DNA from: JAABVY01 sp964496505
Lineage (GTDB): Bacteria; Zixibacteria; MSB-5A5; JAABVY01
Reading direction: 5' to 3'
Assembly: GCA_964496505.1 (NCBI GenBank)
Contig: CAZBZV010000013.1
Location: 1 to 64,000 of the forward strand
DNA: 64,000 bases
The translations under genes and the position numbers were made by a program. The notes beneath the pieces are model-generated. The model saw only the letters and a program-made list of their open reading frames with translations. It was not told the DNA's origin and did no database searches. Shown here in pieces: positions 7,885 to 16,243 of the stretch. The first letter of the stretch is position 1. The number at the start of each line of letters is the position of its first letter.

Positions 7885-8595
7885 TTGCAAAAAACTATAC
7901 TTTTCGTTCTTGTCCTGACCTTTATCTTTGCATCCGCCCATGCGCAGGATAAAGAGATTATAGAAGAACGTTACGACAGTTTAACCACAAAGTCCATATA
8001 CACATATACAACCGATTCAGCCGGTCAAAAAATCAAACACGGTCTTTTTGTGGAATGGTATGAGGACGGCATCCGTCACCTGGAGGGCAGCTATGAGCAC
8101 GGCAATCTGGATGGTGTGGTGGTCGAGTATCGTCCCGATCTTACTCGCAAATCCGAGATAACCTATGAAGAGGGCAAGGTCATAAAAAAGATCGAATATG
8201 ATTCGCTTGGCCTTTATACAAAAAGTGTGGAGGATTCTTTACAGGAGAGACTGCAGGTTCTCAGAGAGGTTGTTCGCAGCGGCAAAGAGGTGGAAAAGAT
8301 GGGTTATCCCCGCACGGGAAATCTGTTTATCAATCATGGCCCCGCTACCGTCTGGTACTATGAGGGTGGCGAGTTGATGGAAAAGGGCAATTTCATGCGT
8401 GCGTCTCCTCATGGCCTTATGACTCGCTGGAATCCATTCGGACGCAAGGAATTCGAGGGTACATTCGATAAGGGTAATATGGATGGTATCTGGATTTACT
8501 GGGACGAGGAGAGTGAGCTCGACAGAATCGAGATATATAAGAACGGCACGATGGTGGATGGGCATAAATTTCAGAAGTATGATAAAAATGAGTAG
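7885..8595 (+). CDS. Secreted MORN-repeat (YwqK-like) protein
   Basis: A predicted exported protein of about 236 residues. It begins with a signal peptide (QKTILFVLVLTFIFASAHAQ, cleavage after AHA). Two blocks of MORN_2 repeats follow: HGLFVEWYEDGIRHLEGSY with GNLDGVVVEY, and GPATVWYYEGGELMEKGNF, HGLMTRWNPFG, GIWIYWDEE. The start is taken as TTG at 7885, because the perfect ribosome site GGAGG (7872-7876) overlaps the GTG at 7876 and sits 8 bases before the TTG. The function of such repeats in secreted bacterial proteins is not established. It is followed after 3 bases by the MscS gene, so the two are probably co-transcribed. Confidence 0.75.
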   Translation: MQKTILFVLVLTFIFASAHAQDKEIIEERYDSLTTKSIYTYTTDSAGQKIKHGLFVEWYEDGIRHLEGSYEHGNLDGVVVEYRPDLTRKSEITYEEGKVIKKIEYDSLGLYTKSVEDSLQERLQVLREVVRSGKEVEKMGYPRTGNLFINHGPATVWYYEGGELMEKGNFMRASPHGLMTRWNPFGRKEFEGTFDKGNMDGIWIYWDEESELDRIEIYKNGTMVDGHKFQKYDKNE

Positions 8596-8598
8596 GAT

Positions 8599-9771
8599 AT
8601 GCCTGAGAATGTGAACGATACAGTAAGAACGATTGTCGAAGACACATCCGCATCTGCTGCCGATACAATGCAGGCGGTACAGGATACCACGACCGGATTC
8701 TTCGAGTCTATCCAGAATATCAATCCGACTGAATTGATAATAGCGCTTGCGGTTGTCTTTGGCGGCCTGATCCTTGGTATTATCCTGGAGATTTTCATTA
8801 TTCGCGGCCTGCGCCGGCTGGCAAAAAATACCAAATGGGAGTGGGACGATGTTCTGATCGGATCATTCAAACGGGCAATCGTGATCTGGTTTTTTATAAT
8901 CGGTCTTTATCTCGCGCTGGAAATCACCATATCCTTTGATGAAGTTGTAGAGAATACAATCCAGAAAATAATAATAGCCCTTTTAATTCTTTCGGTGACC
9001 ATAATTATAGCCCGTGCCGCATCCGGTTTCGTAAAACTGTATTCGCGCAGTTCTGAGGGGGGAATACCTGCTACATCCCTATTCTCCAACATCGCCAGCC
9101 TGATAATTATAATTGCCGGCTTTGTTATTATTCTCCAGAATCTTGGAATATCGATCACCCCCCTGATAACCGCATTGGGTATTGGTGGTCTGGCGGTGGC
9201 ATTGGCATTGCAGGATACGCTCTCGAATCTTTTTGCCGGCTTTCAAATCATAGTCTCGAAACAGGTCCGGGCTGGGGATTTTATCAGCCTGGAAGCGGGC
9301 GAAGAGGGCTATGTTACGGACGTCAAATGGCGCAATACAACGATCAGGTCTTTGCGTTCGACGCGGGTATATATCGTTCCCAATAGCAAAGTGGCCTCTT
9401 CGATCGTGACCAATTACAGCATGCCCCGCAAGCATATCTGGATCAGGATTTATGTGGGTGTGCATTATGAATCGGATCTGGATCGTGTCGAGAAGGTGGC
9501 AATGGAAGTGGCCACGGAGGTAATCAAAGATTTTTACCCGAAGGACTTTGTTTTCAAACCGATTGTAAGGTTCAAGGAGTTCGGCGATTCCGCTATAACT
9601 TTCTCGGCCCGCCTGCCGATTCGGCAGTACATAGACCAATATAAGGTACGCAGCGAGTTTATAAAGCGCCTGCATAAACGTTTCAATGAAGAGAAAATCG
9701 AAATTCCGTACCCGATCAGAAATCTGTATGTTCGCCGGGAAGGTGATGTTGGGCAAGCCGATGTAGAATAA
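8599..9771 (+). CDS. MscS-family mechanosensitive channel
   Basis: A 390-residue inner-membrane channel. After a soluble N-terminal stretch there are hydrophobic segments near residues 45-72, 95-115, 118-140 and 150-175. The pore-lining MscS signature follows (ITPLITALGIGGLAVALALQ, then DTLSNLFAGFQI) with the beta domain DFISLEAGEEGYVTDVKWRNTTIR, and the alpha-beta cage ends at PYPIRNLYVR. Channels of this family release solutes on hypo-osmotic shock. It lies 3 bases behind the MORN protein gene with no strong ribosome site of its own, which suggests translational coupling. No terminator is evident after it. Confidence 0.92.
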   Translation: MPENVNDTVRTIVEDTSASAADTMQAVQDTTTGFFESIQNINPTELIIALAVVFGGLILGIILEIFIIRGLRRLAKNTKWEWDDVLIGSFKRAIVIWFFIIGLYLALEITISFDEVVENTIQKIIIALLILSVTIIIARAASGFVKLYSRSSEGGIPATSLFSNIASLIIIIAGFVIILQNLGISITPLITALGIGGLAVALALQDTLSNLFAGFQIIVSKQVRAGDFISLEAGEEGYVTDVKWRNTTIRSLRSTRVYIVPNSKVASSIVTNYSMPRKHIWIRIYVGVHYESDLDRVEKVAMEVATEVIKDFYPKDFVFKPIVRFKEFGDSAITFSARLPIRQYIDQYKVRSEFIKRLHKRFNEEKIEIPYPIRNLYVRREGDVGQADVE

Positions 9772-9827
9772 CATCTTATGAATTCCTCCAGTAGACCTCG
9801 GCGGTTGTCACAAAATTATAAATTAAC

Positions 9828-9856
9828 TTGACGAATGAAAAATTGAATCGGATATT
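9828..9856 (+). promoter_or_regulatory. Candidate promoter of the mevalonate operon
   Basis: TTGACG (9828-9833), a 17-base spacer, then GATATT (9851-9856). This would start transcription near 9863, about 65 bases before the first gene of the operon. The match to the -35 box is good and to the -10 box moderate. Confidence 0.4.
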
Positions 9857-9882
9857 AAAAGGCCTTGTACAAAAGTAATTAG

Positions 9883-9898
9883 TGGAACATGTGTTCCA
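9883..9898. promoter_or_regulatory. Palindrome TGGAACA-TG-TGTTCCA, possible operator
   Basis: A perfect 7-bp inverted repeat with a 2-base centre, about 20 bases downstream of the predicted transcript start of the mevalonate operon and 29 bases before the first start codon. The size and position fit a dimeric repressor site. No T-run follows, so it is not a terminator. Confidence 0.35.
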
Positions 9899-9926
9899 GC
9901 TTTTCGTTCTCTAAGCTGAGCAAGGA

Positions 9927-11046
9927 ATGGTTGAAAAAATGGGTTTTTCAGATAAATCGAAGCTCACAGTTGAGCGCAAAAACCAGCACCTGCAGATTGT
10001 GGTGGAAAATGATGTTGTGCATCATGAATCCACCATGNNNNNNNNNNATGCTGGAGGACGTGCATCTTCTGCACAACGCCCTTCCCGAACTGAATCTGGA
10101 CGATATCGAACTTGAGACGGAATTTTTCGGAAAAAAACTCAAGGCCCCACTAATGATAACCAGCATGACCGGCGGAGCTGATTTTGCGGAAAAGCTGAAC
10201 TCCGGTCTGGCAGAAGCGGCTGAGATGCATGGTATCGCCTTTGCAGTCGGCAGCCAGAGAGTAATGCTGCGGCATCCCGAGGTATCGAGCCATTTTGCCG
10301 TTAGAAATGCCATTCCCAATGGCGTTCTTCTGGGCAATATAGGCGCAGTGCAGTTGGAGGAGTATCCTCTCGATAAAATCGCCGGATTGGTGGAGCAGAT
10401 CGAGGCCGATGGTATATGCGTGCATCTGAATCCCGGACAGGAACTAATGCAGGCCGAGGGTCATCGCAATTTCAAAGGTATAGTCGACCGAATTGCCCGT
10501 TTGGTGGAGCTTCTTGACGGTAATGTTCTTGTTAAAGAAACGGGCGCGGGGCTCTCGCCGCGGGCGCTTGAAAGGTTGGCTTCAATAGGTGTGCGCTATA
10601 TCGATATCTCCGGCGCCGGAGGAACCTCCTGGACCAAAGTGGAATCGTACAGGGCTCAATCGAAAATTTTACGCAGTGCGGGCAAAACATTTTCCAATTG
10701 GGGAGTGCCAACTGCGTATAGTCTTATTAACGCCCCGAATTCCATTTCCGATGATATTTGCCTCATCGGTTCGGGCGGTATAGAAAATGGCCTCGATTCG
10801 GCCCGTGCAATTGCGTTGGGAGCCGATATTGCGGGTTTTGCCAGGGCAATTTTGCTGGCATTTGTGGATAACGGAGTGCAGGGTGCCTCCGATTTTATCG
10901 AGAGCAATATTTATGAACTCAAGACCGCCATGCTGTTGACCGGCTCGAGAAATATCGGGGATTTGAAAAACGCGCCCCGTGTGTATACCGGAAAACTGCT
11001 TGAGTGGCTTAAAAACTCGGAAAGTCATCTGGGAGATAAAGGATAA
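9927..11046 (+). CDS. fni: Type 2 isopentenyl-diphosphate isomerase, frame broken by a scaffold gap
   Basis: This FMN and NADPH-dependent enzyme interconverts IPP and DMAPP, the last step needed to use mevalonate-derived IPP. Motifs are ERKNQHLQIVVENDV at the N-terminus, then LEDVHLLHNALPELNLDDI, TSMTGG, GSQRVML, HLNPGQELMQAEGHRNF, DISGAGGTSW and GSGGIENGLD. The N-terminus lies in a different frame from the rest because of the 10 Ns at 10038-10047. Deleting the Ns plus one of the two flanking ATG triplets gives one open frame (…HHESTM-LEDVHLL…). The enzyme is therefore probably intact in the genome. A second in-frame ATG at 9939 is a possible start. It leads the mevalonate operon. Confidence 0.9.
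10038..10047. other. Scaffold gap (10 N) inside fni
   Basis: Ten Ns flanked on both sides by ATG. The fixed length of 10 and the flanking repeat suggest two contigs placed end to end despite a short overlap, not truly missing sequence. Confidence 0.8.
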
Positions 11047-11047
11047 G

Positions 11048-13351
11048 ATGAAGAAAGTCAATCTGGTTAAAAAGAAATCATCAGCAGTTCCTGAACTTAA
11101 GACCTCGAGAATACCGGGCTTTTACAGGCTGCCGGTTGAGCGCAGACTTGCATACCTGGCGCGAACTTTCAAGCTTTCTGAACAGCAGATTTCTATGCTC
11201 AGAAACGGCAATGCGCTCCGTGTTGAGCATGCGGTCAATATGGTAGAAAATTCCATAGGTATATTTGGATTGCCGCTGGGGCTGGGATTGAACTTTATTG
11301 TTGATGGAAGAGAACATCTCGTGCCCATGGCGGTTGAGGAAGCCTCGATAATTGCGGCCGCTTCCAAAGCGGCACTTATGATCCGCAAGGGGGGCGGGTT
11401 TCGCACCAGAGTTGATGATCCGATTATGATCGGCCAGATTCAGGTTCTGGATCTTGATGATCCGCAAGAGGCGGCCAAGGCGGTTCTTGAGAACAGGCAG
11501 AAGATAATAGATGCTGCCAATGATTCCGCCTGCAGGATGAGAAAACGGGGCGGCGGTGTATTTGATCTGGAGGTGCGAATTCTTGGCGATGACAGCAGGG
11601 TCGGGCCGATGCTGGCGGTTCATCTGCTCTACGATGTACGTGAGGCAATGGGAGCCAATGCGGTCAATTACGCCTGTGAATCGGCGGGACCGATCGTGCA
11701 GGAGATTACGGGCGGACGAGTTAATCTGAGAATACTTTCGAATCTGGCGGATCGGCGCATGGCCAGAGCCGAGTTTAATCTCCCGATAGAGTATCTGGAA
11801 ACCAAAAATTTTACCGGCGAGGAAGTCGCCCTGAGGATGGTCGAGGCCAGTGAATTTGCACGAATCGATCCTTACAGGGCCGCGACCTGCAATAAAGGCA
11901 TCTTTAACGGCGTCTGTGCGGCGGCCGTGGCTCTGGGACAGGACTGGCGTGCAATCGAAGCGGGCGGGCATGCTTATGCGGCACACAACGGCAGATATTC
12001 AAGTCTGACGTCATATAGCTTCGAGAATGGTCATCTGGTCGGACGGATAGAACTGCCGATGCAGGTGGGTTGGGTTGGCGGCGCGGTCAATTCGCATCCC
12101 GGTGTAAAGCTTCTGCGCGAGATCAGCGGCGTCCGGAATTCCCGTCAGCTTGCCGGGCTTCTGGCCTCGGTCGGGCTGGGCCAGAACTTTACAGCCAATC
12201 TGGCACTCGCTACCGACGGCATACAGAAAGGGCATATGGCCCTGCATGCCAGAAGTGTGGCAATCTCTGTAGGTGTGCCGGCCAATCAGGTGGAGGATGT
12301 CAGTCAGGAGATGATTAAGCGTGGCGAGGTCAAGGTCTCGGCAGCCGAAGAAATATATAGAAAGCTCAGGCAGTCCTCGGAAAACGGTATGGTCGAGGAC
12401 GATCTTCCGGTAAAAGCTTTCGCGCACGGAAAAGTGGTTCTCTTCGGTGAGCATGCAACAGTTTATAATTATCCCGGAATTACTACAACTATTGATAAGG
12501 GCCTTACCGTCAGAATCAGTCATGATCCGGACGGCCCGCGTTTCGTGTATCCGCATTTCAAGCAGGTCTTTCCGGTTCCCAAATCGGAGCAGGATATTCG
12601 TCTGTTCTCCAAGGCTGCGGATTATGCTCTCGAGCTGCACGGTTTGCAGCATGAACAGATTGCGATCAAAATCGAATCGGATCTGATTCCCGGTATGGGT
12701 CTGGGATCGTCGGCGGCATTTTCGGTGGGGCTGTGTTCGGCTCTTCGCAGATACAAGCATTTGAATCAGGAAAGAAAATGGGATAGTGGAATTTTTGAGG
12801 ACGCTCAAAAGCTGGAAGCTATCTTTCACGGCAATCCCAGCGGTATGGACACCGCTACGGTGCTGTCCGAGGGCGTGCTCTGGTTCCGTAAGGGACCGCC
12901 GCGCGAGATACTTCCCATTAGAGTTCCTGCACCGGCTGCGGGTCTTCTCTGCATAGTCGAGCCGGGTGCGCGTACGATCGAACTTGTGCAAATGGTACAG
13001 CGAAACCGTGAGCGCGATCCCAAAGCCGTAGATGCTATCCTGGAAGAGATAGGAAATATTACTGTTGACGCCGGCATTGCTCTTGGGATCGGTGATATGA
13101 TTGAAACGGGCAGACTTATGTATCGCAATCACGAGCAACTTGCCCGTCTGGGAGTCTCTACGGAGGCTCTTGACAGGGCGGTGGAGCTTCTGCTTGATAG
13201 GAAAGGTGTTCTGGGTGCCAAGATGACCGGTGGTGGCGGCGGCGGCGCTGTGGTCGCGCTTGTCAAACCGGATACCCAGTATTATCTGGCCCAGGAATTG
13301 GCCGAATATTTCCCCATGGTGATACCATTTGAATTGGGAGCGGCAACATGA
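11048..13351 (+). CDS. Fused class II HMG-CoA reductase and mevalonate kinase
   Basis: A 767-residue bifunctional protein. Residues ~1-440 are a class II HMG-CoA reductase: ENSIGIFGLPLGLGLNF (catalytic Glu), CNKGIFNG (Lys), GQDWRAIEAG (Asp) and QKGHMALHARS (His). Residues ~455-767 are a complete GHMP mevalonate kinase: AHGKVVLFGEHATVYNYPG, the phosphate loop GMGLGSSAAFSVGLC, FHGNPSGMDTA and GAKMTGGGGGGAVVAL. No stop separates the halves. Together they convert HMG-CoA to mevalonate and then to 5-phosphomevalonate. The ATG at 11048 directly follows the isomerase stop. An upstream ATG at 10979 would lie within fni and is rejected. It ends in an ATGA overlap with the decarboxylase gene. Confidence 0.93.
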   Translation: MKKVNLVKKKSSAVPELKTSRIPGFYRLPVERRLAYLARTFKLSEQQISMLRNGNALRVEHAVNMVENSIGIFGLPLGLGLNFIVDGREHLVPMAVEEASIIAAASKAALMIRKGGGFRTRVDDPIMIGQIQVLDLDDPQEAAKAVLENRQKIIDAANDSACRMRKRGGGVFDLEVRILGDDSRVGPMLAVHLLYDVREAMGANAVNYACESAGPIVQEITGGRVNLRILSNLADRRMARAEFNLPIEYLETKNFTGEEVALRMVEASEFARIDPYRAATCNKGIFNGVCAAAVALGQDWRAIEAGGHAYAAHNGRYSSLTSYSFENGHLVGRIELPMQVGWVGGAVNSHPGVKLLREISGVRNSRQLAGLLASVGLGQNFTANLALATDGIQKGHMALHARSVAISVGVPANQVEDVSQEMIKRGEVKVSAAEEIYRKLRQSSENGMVEDDLPVKAFAHGKVVLFGEHATVYNYPGITTTIDKGLTVRISHDPDGPRFVYPHFKQVFPVPKSEQDIRLFSKAADYALELHGLQHEQIAIKIESDLIPGMGLGSSAAFSVGLCSALRRYKHLNQERKWDSGIFEDAQKLEAIFHGNPSGMDTATVLSEGVLWFRKGPPREILPIRVPAPAAGLLCIVEPGARTIELVQMVQRNRERDPKAVDAILEEIGNITVDAGIALGIGDMIETGRLMYRNHEQLARLGVSTEALDRAVELLLDRKGVLGAKMTGGGGGGAVVALVKPDTQYYLAQELAEYFPMVIPFELGAAT

Positions 13352-14319
13352 TGCGTCGGGTAATCACCCGTGCATTCGCAAATATCGCCCTCTGCAAATA
13401 CTGGGGCAAAAAATCCGAAAAGGGTAATCTTCCGGCCACACCCTCAATTTCAATTGCATTGGAAGAACTGCGCACCGAAACCGAAGTGGTGCGTCTGAAC
13501 AAACCTCCTCATCGAATCAAGATAAACGGAAAAAGGACTGATCCTGTCTCCGAGGCGAGAATTTTCGAGTATTTGGAATACTGGAAAAAAGAGAAATTGG
13601 TCTCCGGATTTTATTCGATTGATACGAAAAATCATTTTCCAACAAAAGCAGGCCTGGCATCATCATCCTCAGGATTTGCGGCATTAGCACAGGCTTTATC
13701 AGCCTTCTCGAAGCGCAGGATCAGCAAAACCGAGCTGTCTCGGCTGGCGCGTATCGGAAGTGGCTCTGCTGCGCGTTCCATTACCGGCGGATTATCAAGC
13801 CTTCCGGTGGGTATAAATCCTGCGGCGAAGCTTATCCTGAAGCCGGAGGATATTCCATGGGGCATGGTAATCTGCACTGTCGATGCCGGGGCCAAAAAGG
13901 TGCCCTCTAGGCGGGGTATGCAACTGTCCAGGGATAAATCCCCCTATTTCAATGCTTGGGTGATCCATGCTCGAAAAGACTATAAATTTATGCTGAATGC
14001 CATAAAGCGTATGGATTTTTCGTCGGTTGGCAGGACATGTGAGGAAAATACGCTTGCTATGCATGCCTGTATGATTGCTACCCGTCCTGCATTGCTTTAC
14101 TGGGACGATGTCACAGTCAGGCTGATATCTGCGGTTCGCAGATGGCGTGAGGGAGGATTAGAAGCATATTGTACGATTGATGCCGGACCGCATGTGGTCA
14201 TACTGGCAAAAATTTCCGAGTTAAAGAAAATCGTCGCACGGGCGAGAAGAATAAAAGGGGTAATGGCGGCAAAAAAATCGTTACCTTCCGAGGGCTCATC
14301 AATAGTGGAGTGTGTATGA
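13348..14319 (+). CDS. mvaD: Diphosphomevalonate decarboxylase
   Basis: A 323-residue GHMP-fold enzyme that makes isopentenyl diphosphate by ATP-dependent decarboxylation. It shows ANIALCKYWGKK near the N-terminus, the phosphate loop TKAGLASSSSGFAALA, GSGSAARSITGGLSSL, and the catalytic Asp in TIDAGPHVV. The length matches family members. The start ATG overlaps the stop of the reductase-kinase gene, and the stop overlaps the start of the next gene. A related phosphomevalonate decarboxylase (alternative pathway) looks similar, but the neighbouring phosphomevalonate kinase-like gene favours the classical route. Confidence 0.88.
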   Translation: MMRRVITRAFANIALCKYWGKKSEKGNLPATPSISIALEELRTETEVVRLNKPPHRIKINGKRTDPVSEARIFEYLEYWKKEKLVSGFYSIDTKNHFPTKAGLASSSSGFAALAQALSAFSKRRISKTELSRLARIGSGSAARSITGGLSSLPVGINPAAKLILKPEDIPWGMVICTVDAGAKKVPSRRGMQLSRDKSPYFNAWVIHARKDYKFMLNAIKRMDFSSVGRTCEENTLAMHACMIATRPALLYWDDVTVRLISAVRRWREGGLEAYCTIDAGPHVVILAKISELKKIVARARRIKGVMAAKKSLPSEGSSIVECV

Positions 14320-15224
14320 CAGAATTGCAGATACCGGGAAAAGTTATGCTATCAGGTGAATATGCGGTTCTCCATGGCGGGACCGCGGTAATGGCCCCGG
14401 TTCCATGTTACCTGCTGCTTAAAGAATCGGATAGCAGGGATAGTTCGGAGTATCCACGTGTGGTAAAGCATGCGCTTGAATTGCGTATAGATGAAATCAG
14501 CGACTTCGAGAGCAAGAACGGGATGCCGGGTATAGAATTGGATAACAGTCAGTTCCTTTCTGTTGATTCGGAAGGTAACAAGCTGAAGCTGGGCCTGGGA
14601 TTGTCAGCCGCCGAGGCTGTGGGAACGATAGCGCTCAGATTTGAACGCGCCGGTCTGCCCTGGGAGGACAACCGTGACAAGATAATCAAATACGCCTTCA
14701 AAGCGCACAATCTTGCCCAGGGCGGGTTTGGAAGTGGTGCGGATATAGCGGCCTGCGCCTTTGCCCATCCGATCAAATTCAGGAAAACTGAAGAAAAGCT
14801 TCATGTCGAGCCAATCGAGGCTGATCTCAGGGAATATAAACTTCCACTTAAGCTGGCCTGGACTGGTATGCCCTCGAATACCCGTAATATGGTGGTAGCG
14901 TTCGAAAACTGGGCCAAAAGCGGGGACAGGGATTTGCTAAAGCGGTTTATTGCATCCGCAGATGACCTGGCCAATGCCTGGTTTCGTCAACCTCTGGATG
15001 AGCTGTTCGAAAAAATCGACGATTTTTCATGGCATTTGCGTCAAATCTCCAAATCGGCCGATCTTCCGCTCTACCTTCCCATACACGATGAACTTGAAGA
15101 ATGGGCGCGCATCAATGGCGGCCGCGCCAAGCCAACCGGTGCTGGAGGCGGGGATATGATCCTGATTATCGGCGATCTGCCGGTCAGGCATCCCGAGGAT
15201 ACCCTGATACCTCTCATGCTTTAA
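14316..15224 (+). CDS. Phosphomevalonate kinase-like GHMP kinase
   Basis: About 302 residues. Motifs are PGKVMLSGEYAVLHGG at the N-terminus, the phosphate loop region LGLGLSAAEAVG, and AHNLAQGGFGSGADIAAC, which resembles phosphomevalonate kinases more than mevalonate kinases. The usual GLGSSAA is changed to GLGLSAA, so one of the conserved serines is missing. The ATG at 14316 in an ATGA overlap is preferred to the GTG two codons earlier. The position in the operon completes the set of mevalonate-pathway kinases, since mevalonate kinase is in the fused gene. Specificity is inferred from motif and context. Confidence 0.78.
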   Translation: MTELQIPGKVMLSGEYAVLHGGTAVMAPVPCYLLLKESDSRDSSEYPRVVKHALELRIDEISDFESKNGMPGIELDNSQFLSVDSEGNKLKLGLGLSAAEAVGTIALRFERAGLPWEDNRDKIIKYAFKAHNLAQGGFGSGADIAACAFAHPIKFRKTEEKLHVEPIEADLREYKLPLKLAWTGMPSNTRNMVVAFENWAKSGDRDLLKRFIASADDLANAWFRQPLDELFEKIDDFSWHLRQISKSADLPLYLPIHDELEEWARINGGRAKPTGAGGGDMILIIGDLPVRHPEDTLIPLML

Positions 15225-15382
15225 CTGTATAGACTTAATCAGTAATATTTAACATCTGCGTATTTTCCGTAATATTCCGCCCTATTTTTTGTAATTCCTT
15301 GCCATGCAATATTTTTTATCCTTTTAAGTTTTTCCGAATCCTGCCGAAATAAACAAATGAGAACTCGAAAGAGGGGTATAAA

Positions 15383-16240
15383 TTGGTATCTATTTTCGGA
15401 TTAGTAATTGTTATTGTTGCGGTCATTGGCGGATTTATGATGGAGGGCGGCAAGATTCTGGTATTGAATCAACCGGCCGAATTCGTAATCATTGGCGGCG
15501 CGATGATTGGTTCGTTGCTGGCAGCGACCTCGTTATCAAACCTCAAACGGATGATCGGGCAGCTTAAGGACGTTATTAGTCCGGGAATGTCCAAGAAGCA
15601 ATATCTCGATATTATGGTAATGCTTTTTGAGCTATTCAACGTAGCCCGAAAAGACGGATTGATTGCTCTCGAGAAGCATGTGGAAACGCCCAATGAATCA
15701 AGTGTATTTTCCAAATATAAGGGATTCATGAAGAATCATCACGCAGTCCATTTTCTATGCGATACTCTCAGAATGGTTATTACAGGAACTGCCCAGACAC
15801 ATGAACTGGAAGATCTGATGGATGTTGATATGGAAGCGCATCACGAGGAGATAAACGCGGCGCCCACGATTATTCAGAAGGTTGGCGATTCGCTGCCTGG
15901 TTTCGGTATCGTGGCGGCGGTGCTTGGAGTTGTGCTTACTATGGGCTCGATTGACAAGCCGCCCGAGGTTATCGGCCATAAGGTCGGCGCGGCGCTGGTT
16001 GGAACATTTCTTGGGATTTTGCTGGCATACGGTTTCGTGCTGCCGATATCCACAAATATGGAATTCGCAAATAAAAATAAGACTAAGTTATATGAATGTA
16101 TGAAACAGGCAATCCTGGCGTTCCAGAAGGGAATTGCCGGTGTAATGGCGGTAGAATTCGCCAGGCGCACGCTTCCCAACGAGGTGCGTCCCTCATTCCA
16201 GGAGCTGGAGGATGCCTGCAATAAGACTCGTGCGGGATAA
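15383..16240 (+). CDS. motA: MotA-type stator subunit
   Basis: A 285-residue membrane protein with four hydrophobic segments: residues ~2-22, 30-50, ~170-190 and 200-222. The MotA core motif is GDSLPGFGIVAAVLGVVLTM followed by VGAALVGTFLGILLAYGF. With MotB it forms a proton-driven stator. The start is a TTG at 15383, marked by GAGGGG 6 bases upstream. The 158 bases before it, back to the mevalonate operon, show no terminator. No flagellar structural or switch gene is in the window, so whether it drives a flagellum, gliding or another envelope process is open. Confidence 0.9.
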   Translation: MVSIFGLVIVIVAVIGGFMMEGGKILVLNQPAEFVIIGGAMIGSLLAATSLSNLKRMIGQLKDVISPGMSKKQYLDIMVMLFELFNVARKDGLIALEKHVETPNESSVFSKYKGFMKNHHAVHFLCDTLRMVITGTAQTHELEDLMDVDMEAHHEEINAAPTIIQKVGDSLPGFGIVAAVLGVVLTMGSIDKPPEVIGHKVGAALVGTFLGILLAYGFVLPISTNMEFANKNKTKLYECMKQAILAFQKGIAGVMAVEFARRTLPNEVRPSFQELEDACNKTRAG

Positions 16241-16243
16241 GAT

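Noticed and set aside
9889..11046. fni as a frameshifted pseudogene
   Set aside because: The shift coincides exactly with the 10-N gap and vanishes when the flanking ATG repeat is collapsed.
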